From Clostridia bacterium (GTDB lineage Bacteria > Bacillota > Clostridia > Oscillospirales > CAG-382), in NCBI GenBank assembly GCA_017560285.1, contig JAFYOG010000190.1:1-24402 (forward strand): a DNA stretch of 24,402 nucleotides. The letters run 5' to 3'. Position 1 is the first letter of the stretch; each line of letters starts with the position of its first letter. Shown piece by piece: positions 21,506 to 24,402 of this stretch. A model generated the notes under the pieces. The model did no database searches. It was not told where the DNA came from and worked only from the letters and a program-made list of their open reading frames with translations. The position numbers and the translations under genes are program-made.

Positions 21506-23410
21506 ATGAATAGAATTTTAACTGCATTGCTGTCTGTTTTAATATTAATTTCGGCAACCGTAAACGTTTTTGCCCTAACCCAATCCGACAGCATCTGTTT
21601 TACGCTAACCTCAGAAGGCTCTTCAAAAACCTATAACAGCGGCGGAAGAATTTCCGTAAAGCTTTCGGTGCAGGATATCGATTTCGGCTTTTCCGATGGC
21701 ATCTCTGCCTTGGAAATCAATTTAAAGTACGATAAAGATAAGCTCATTCTCGTAACTCCCCCCGTGGCCGACAGCGATAACGATATTTGCGATATTTCAC
21801 CCCTAATCACCCTAAGCCCCAACAAATCTTGGGAAGGCTTTGCCGCTTTAGATGAACAGCAGGGAATAATCAATATGGTATTTGCAGATACCACAGGCTT
21901 AAATTCCCTTTATTACAGCAATTCCTTTACCGTAGAAATCCCCTTTACCGTAAAGCAGAATACGGTGGCAGAGGATATAGTCTTTAACGCATACGGTATA
22001 ACCGCCTATAATTGCGACGTAAGCAAATATACCACCGCCCCCGATATAGAAATTAGGGTGGATTATTCTGCAATCCCTGCCGCCCTTGCTTCCTTACCCA
22101 ACGAATACGTTCCCCTTCATATAGCAGGCTACCGCCACAATATAAATAATTTTATATTCTATACGGCAACCCAAACAACGGTAGCCGATTTTGTAAAAAA
22201 CTATTCCGATAATTCCCTTAACCAAGCTAAGCTGTCTAATTTCGGCATAGTTATCGCCAACGCAAAAACAGGGGTGATTACCTATACCGATACCTCGGCT
22301 TCTTCTTCGTCCGATAAATCCTCGGTTACAATCCCCGCAAACCACTATATAATCGGCGTTTTCGGCGCAAACGATACAGATATAAGCTATCTTTCCCTAA
22401 ATGCACAGCAGGGCAAAATAATAACCGTATATAACCTAAATATCCTCGGCGCAGATAAAGCTAAATCCTGCGTTATTTTACAGAATGCAGGGTTTATAAT
22501 CTCTAATGCCGATTCCGGCAACCCGCCCGAAATACACGGCGGTGTAGAAGGTGCGGAATCCAACATAGCCTTGGGCAAATATTACACCACCTCTCCGCTT
22601 TACCGTCAGGGCGATGCAAGCAAAAATTGGGAATACGACCCTACTGCCGAAATTACCTACCCCGACGAAGAAAACAGCTCCCTCACCGATGGCGTAATCA
22701 CCCCCTACGACCTAAAATATACCCTTACCGATAGCTGGGCAGGCTTCCATTGCGGTTCTCCCGATTATGCCCAAGCAGGCTATTCCTATATCCGCCTTGA
22801 CCTTTCTCAAACTGCCAATATAGTAAAATTCAATCTGTATTTCGCCTCTAAGCTTAACGGCGACGGCATTTTGGTTCCTTACGGTGTAAAAATATTCAGC
22901 TCCGATGACGGCATTACCTATAATAACGAAATCGGCAGTATTGTCCCCGCCGAACCCGCCGAAAGCTCCTATGTTTCGGTATCAACGCTGGAATCGGCTC
23001 TCCGCGCCCGTTATATAGAATTCCGTATAATAACCGGCGGCTGGGCACTTATTTCCGAAATAGAGGTTATAGGCAACTTTGCCGAACCCGACCCCGATCC
23101 CGAGCCCGAACCCGACCCCGATCCCGATCCCGATCCCGACCCCGAACCCAATCCCGAACCCGATCCCGACCCCGCAATTACGGTGCTTTTGGGTGATGTT
23201 AACGGCAACGGCAAAATCGATGGCAGAGATTACCTCTTGTTAAGACGTATCCATTTCGGCACCTATACCTTGCCCAAGCCCGATCAGGCTCGCGCAGATA
23301 TAAACAAAAACGGAAAGATCGATGCCCGCGATTATCTGCTTCTAAAGCGTATGTATTTCGGCACCTATATTTTGGCGGAAGAGGATAAATATATAACCCT
23401 ATATCAATAG
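21506..23410 (+). CDS. Secreted cohesin-like/discoidin-like protein with C-terminal type I dockerin
   Basis: 634 residues. A Sec signal peptide ends near residue 23 (VNVFA). Residues ~30-185 look like a cohesin-type beta-sandwich (GGRISVKLSVQDI, GISALEINLKYDKDKLILV, FTVEIPFTVKQNTVAEDIVF). Residues ~190-340 form a second, unrecognised domain. Residues ~355-525 have discoidin/F5-8C character (SNIALGKYYTTSPLYRQGDA, LTDGV, YSYIRLDLSQTANIVKFNLYF, ARYIEFRI). Residues 527-556 are a linker of fifteen EP/DP/NP pairs. From 563 comes a type I dockerin with two calcium-binding repeats, GDVNGNGKIDGRDYLLLRR and ADINKNGKIDARDYLLLKR, each with FGTY after it. No catalytic domain is seen, suggesting an adaptor, binding or structural role in an extracellular complex. 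Signal peptide and dockerin calls are firm; cohesin and discoidin calls are by pattern. Confidence 0.82.
   Translation: MNRILTALLSVLILISATVNVFALTQSDSICFTLTSEGSSKTYNSGGRISVKLSVQDIDFGFSDGISALEINLKYDKDKLILVTPPVADSDNDICDISPLITLSPNKSWEGFAALDEQQGIINMVFADTTGLNSLYYSNSFTVEIPFTVKQNTVAEDIVFNAYGITAYNCDVSKYTTAPDIEIRVDYSAIPAALASLPNEYVPLHIAGYRHNINNFIFYTATQTTVADFVKNYSDNSLNQAKLSNFGIVIANAKTGVITYTDTSASSSSDKSSVTIPANHYIIGVFGANDTDISYLSLNAQQGKIITVYNLNILGADKAKSCVILQNAGFIISNADSGNPPEIHGGVEGAESNIALGKYYTTSPLYRQGDASKNWEYDPTAEITYPDEENSSLTDGVITPYDLKYTLTDSWAGFHCGSPDYAQAGYSYIRLDLSQTANIVKFNLYFASKLNGDGILVPYGVKIFSSDDGITYNNEIGSIVPAEPAESSYVSVSTLESALRARYIEFRIITGGWALISEIEVIGNFAEPDPDPEPEPDPDPDPDPDPEPNPEPDPDPAITVLLGDVNGNGKIDGRDYLLLRRIHFGTYTLPKPDQARADINKNGKIDARDYLLLKRMYFGTYILAEEDKYITLYQ
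23084..23173 (+). repeat. Tandem hexamer repeat encoding a (D/E)P linker
   Basis: Ninety bases of GAY/GAA-CCC codon pairs encode fifteen consecutive Asp/Glu/Asn-Pro dipeptides, strongly C-rich on the plus strand. Near-identical units make it prone to length change by slippage. Confidence 0.85.
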
Positions 23411-23412
23411 AT

Positions 23413-23440
23413 AAAAGGATGGCAAACCGCCGTCCTTTTT
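23413..23440 (+). terminator. Terminator after the dockerin gene
   Basis: AAAAGGATGGC (23413-23423)/GCCGTCCTTTT (23429-23439) with one T-G pair and loop AAACC, ending in Ts. Confidence 0.88.
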
Positions 23441-23467
23441 CATATTCTGTAGCAAGGAGTGAAAACT

Positions 23468-23689
23468 ATGAAATATATAATAATCCTTTCTTCAATAACC
23501 TACGCCCTAAAAGCACAAGAGCTCCTAAAAAACAACGGCATATATGCCAATATAACCCGATCAAAAAACGTTCGTGCGGTTCGCGGCTGCGGCTATGGCT
23601 TAAGCCTTAATCCCGCTCTGGCCGATAACGCAAAAAATCTTATGGCAGGCGCAGGCATTCCCATTGTGGGGAGTGCAGAAGAAAAATGA
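23468..23689 (+). CDS. DUF3343 putative Se/S carrier-like protein
   Basis: 73 residues from ATG 23468; a GTG nine bases upstream is unlikely because AAGGAG lies immediately before it and fits the ATG. The protein matches the DUF3343 (PF11823) family: MKYIIILSSITYALKAQELLKNNGIYA and the conserved RGCGYGL motif with C41, then a final helix and GIPIVG. Family members are proposed carriers of activated sulfur or selenium on the conserved cysteine. The gene overlaps the downstream cysteine-desulfurase-like gene by four bases (ATGA), which supports a donor-carrier pair. No convincing promoter is visible in the 27 bases after the preceding terminator. Confidence 0.85.
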   Translation: MKYIIILSSITYALKAQELLKNNGIYANITRSKNVRAVRGCGYGLSLNPALADNAKNLMAGAGIPIVGSAEEK

Positions 23690-24402
23690 TATATTTCGAT
23701 AACGCCGCTACCGCCATGCCAAAATCCCGCAACGTCTCTGCGGCAATGCAAACTGCCATAAGAGAATGCGGGAACGCGGGCAGAAGCGGTCATAAATTTG
23801 CGCTTGCCGCCGCAGAAACGGTCTATAACTGTCGAAAAACGCTGGCGCAGATGTTTAACACACGTACCGAATACGTCATTTTCACTTCAGGCGCAACCGA
23901 ATCCTTAAATATAGCAATAAAAGGCACAAATCGGTACGGCGGCGTAACCTTGGTATCCTCTATGGAGCACAATTCGGTTTTGCGCCCCGTAAATTCCCTT
24001 CGGCGCTACGGCGAAACGGTTCTCCGCCAATTCCTTGTCAGCACAAAAAGCGATCTGCAAACTATAGAAAATTTTTCCGCCGTATCCCATTCCGCCACAA
24101 ACGTGATAATAACCCACGCATCCAACGTTTGCGGCAAAATATTGCCTGTAAAACAGCTTCGGTCTTTAACCGATAAAGAAACTGTCTTTATTCTGGATGC
24201 ATCTCAAACCGCAGGCCATATTCCTATTGATATAATCGATTTAGGGGTTGACATAATGTGCATTCCTGCCCATAAAGGACTTTGCGGCCCAATGGGGGTA
24301 GGTGCGTTAATTATAAACCCCTACAGCGATATCGTTATAGAACCCTTGCTTCAGGGCGGCACGGGAACAAATTCAAAATCATTAGAAATGCCCGAGTTTT
24401 AT
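23686..24402 (+). CDS. Class V aminotransferase / cysteine desulfurase-like protein (3' end outside window)
   Basis: 239 N-terminal residues are visible before the frame runs off the window. This PLP-dependent fold includes cysteine desulfurases and selenocysteine lyases, which take S or Se from the amino acid to a carrier. Visible sites are MIYFDNAATAMPKS, FTSGATESLNIAIKG (cofactor phosphate contact), MEHNSV with H95 (stacks on PLP), DASQTAGH with D171 and Q174, and PAHKGLCGPMGVG with K197 as the PLP lysine, then QGGTGTNSKS. It starts inside the DUF3343 stop codon. The C-terminal catalytic-cysteine loop that would separate NifS, SufS and CsdB types is beyond the window. Confidence 0.88.
   Translation, partial: MIYFDNAATAMPKSRNVSAAMQTAIRECGNAGRSGHKFALAAAETVYNCRKTLAQMFNTRTEYVIFTSGATESLNIAIKGTNRYGGVTLVSSMEHNSVLRPVNSLRRYGETVLRQFLVSTKSDLQTIENFSAVSHSATNVIITHASNVCGKILPVKQLRSLTDKETVFILDASQTAGHIPIDIIDLGVDIMCIPAHKGLCGPMGVGALIINPYSDIVIEPLLQGGTGTNSKSLEMPEFY

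Noticed and set aside
23084..23173. CRISPR-like or satellite array
   Set aside because: Hexamer repetition without spacers, in frame and encoding a proline linker between domains.
23011..23214. Minus-strand frame rich in Gly-Ser repeats
   Set aside because: It is the antisense shadow of the Asp/Glu-Pro linker of the dockerin protein; no ribosome site or promoter.
23419..23610. Plus-strand 63-codon frame after the dockerin gene
   Set aside because: It starts in the terminator stem and overlaps the well-supported DUF3343 gene in another frame.

Overview
The window reads as ordinary chromosome of a strictly anaerobic, spore-forming low-GC Firmicute, most likely an uncultivated gut or rumen clostridium of the Oscillospirales/Christensenellales type; the exact taxon cannot be fixed from sequence alone. 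The support is a complete spoIIA sporulation operon, class III anaerobic ribonucleotide reductase with NrdR boxes, Firmicute-type small genes (trmK, DUF177-rpmF, DUF512-der-plsY), a dockerin-bearing secreted protein, and many textbook sigma-A promoters (TTGACA-17-TATAAT type) and T-tailed hairpin terminators.

Layout. 1-745: 3' part of a pyrimidine-nucleoside phosphorylase gene and a terminator shared with the convergent operon. 746-1772 (minus): three-gene operon of a PqqD-like protein, an S24/S26 Ser-His peptidase-like protein and a DUF2493/SLOG protein, with a consensus promoter. 1858-3679 (plus): archaeal-type phosphoglycerate mutase/proposed homoserine kinase, overlapped by a YcxB-like membrane protein. 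3663-4515 (minus): trmK preceded by a 57-residue cysteine-containing membrane microprotein. 4656-5489 (plus): DUF177-rpmF unit. 5509-10773 (plus): DUF512 radical SAM protein, der, plsY, rarA and an unrecognised ORF. 10754-12273 (minus): spoIIAA-spoIIAB-sigF, whose 3' end overlaps the unrecognised ORF. 12351-13979 (plus): a strongly biased, probably abundant sugar-binding lipoprotein without permeases. 13980-14266: non-coding, with a multi-hairpin intergenic repeat and an A-rich tract before a tRNA promoter. 14267-14481: tRNA-Thr(TGT) and tRNA-Tyr(GTA). 14500-15741: YibE/F membrane protein. 15743-18530: divergent pair of a D-2-hydroxyacid dehydrogenase (minus) and a DUF4855 protein (plus). 18576-21438: nrdD-nrdG with two NrdR boxes. 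21444-23440: secreted cohesin-like/dockerin protein. 23468-24402: DUF3343 sulfur/selenium-carrier-like protein overlapping a cysteine-desulfurase-like gene that leaves the window.

Most genes are housekeeping. The items that look least described are the PqqD/S24-S26/DUF2493 operon, the 57-residue membrane microprotein with a possible RNA switch before trmK, near-identical TTGACA-N3-TGTCRA inverted repeats on the -35 of two unrelated promoters, the cohesin-like plus dockerin protein, and the sigF antisense arrangement. I found no CRISPR array, phage, transposase or obvious defence system.
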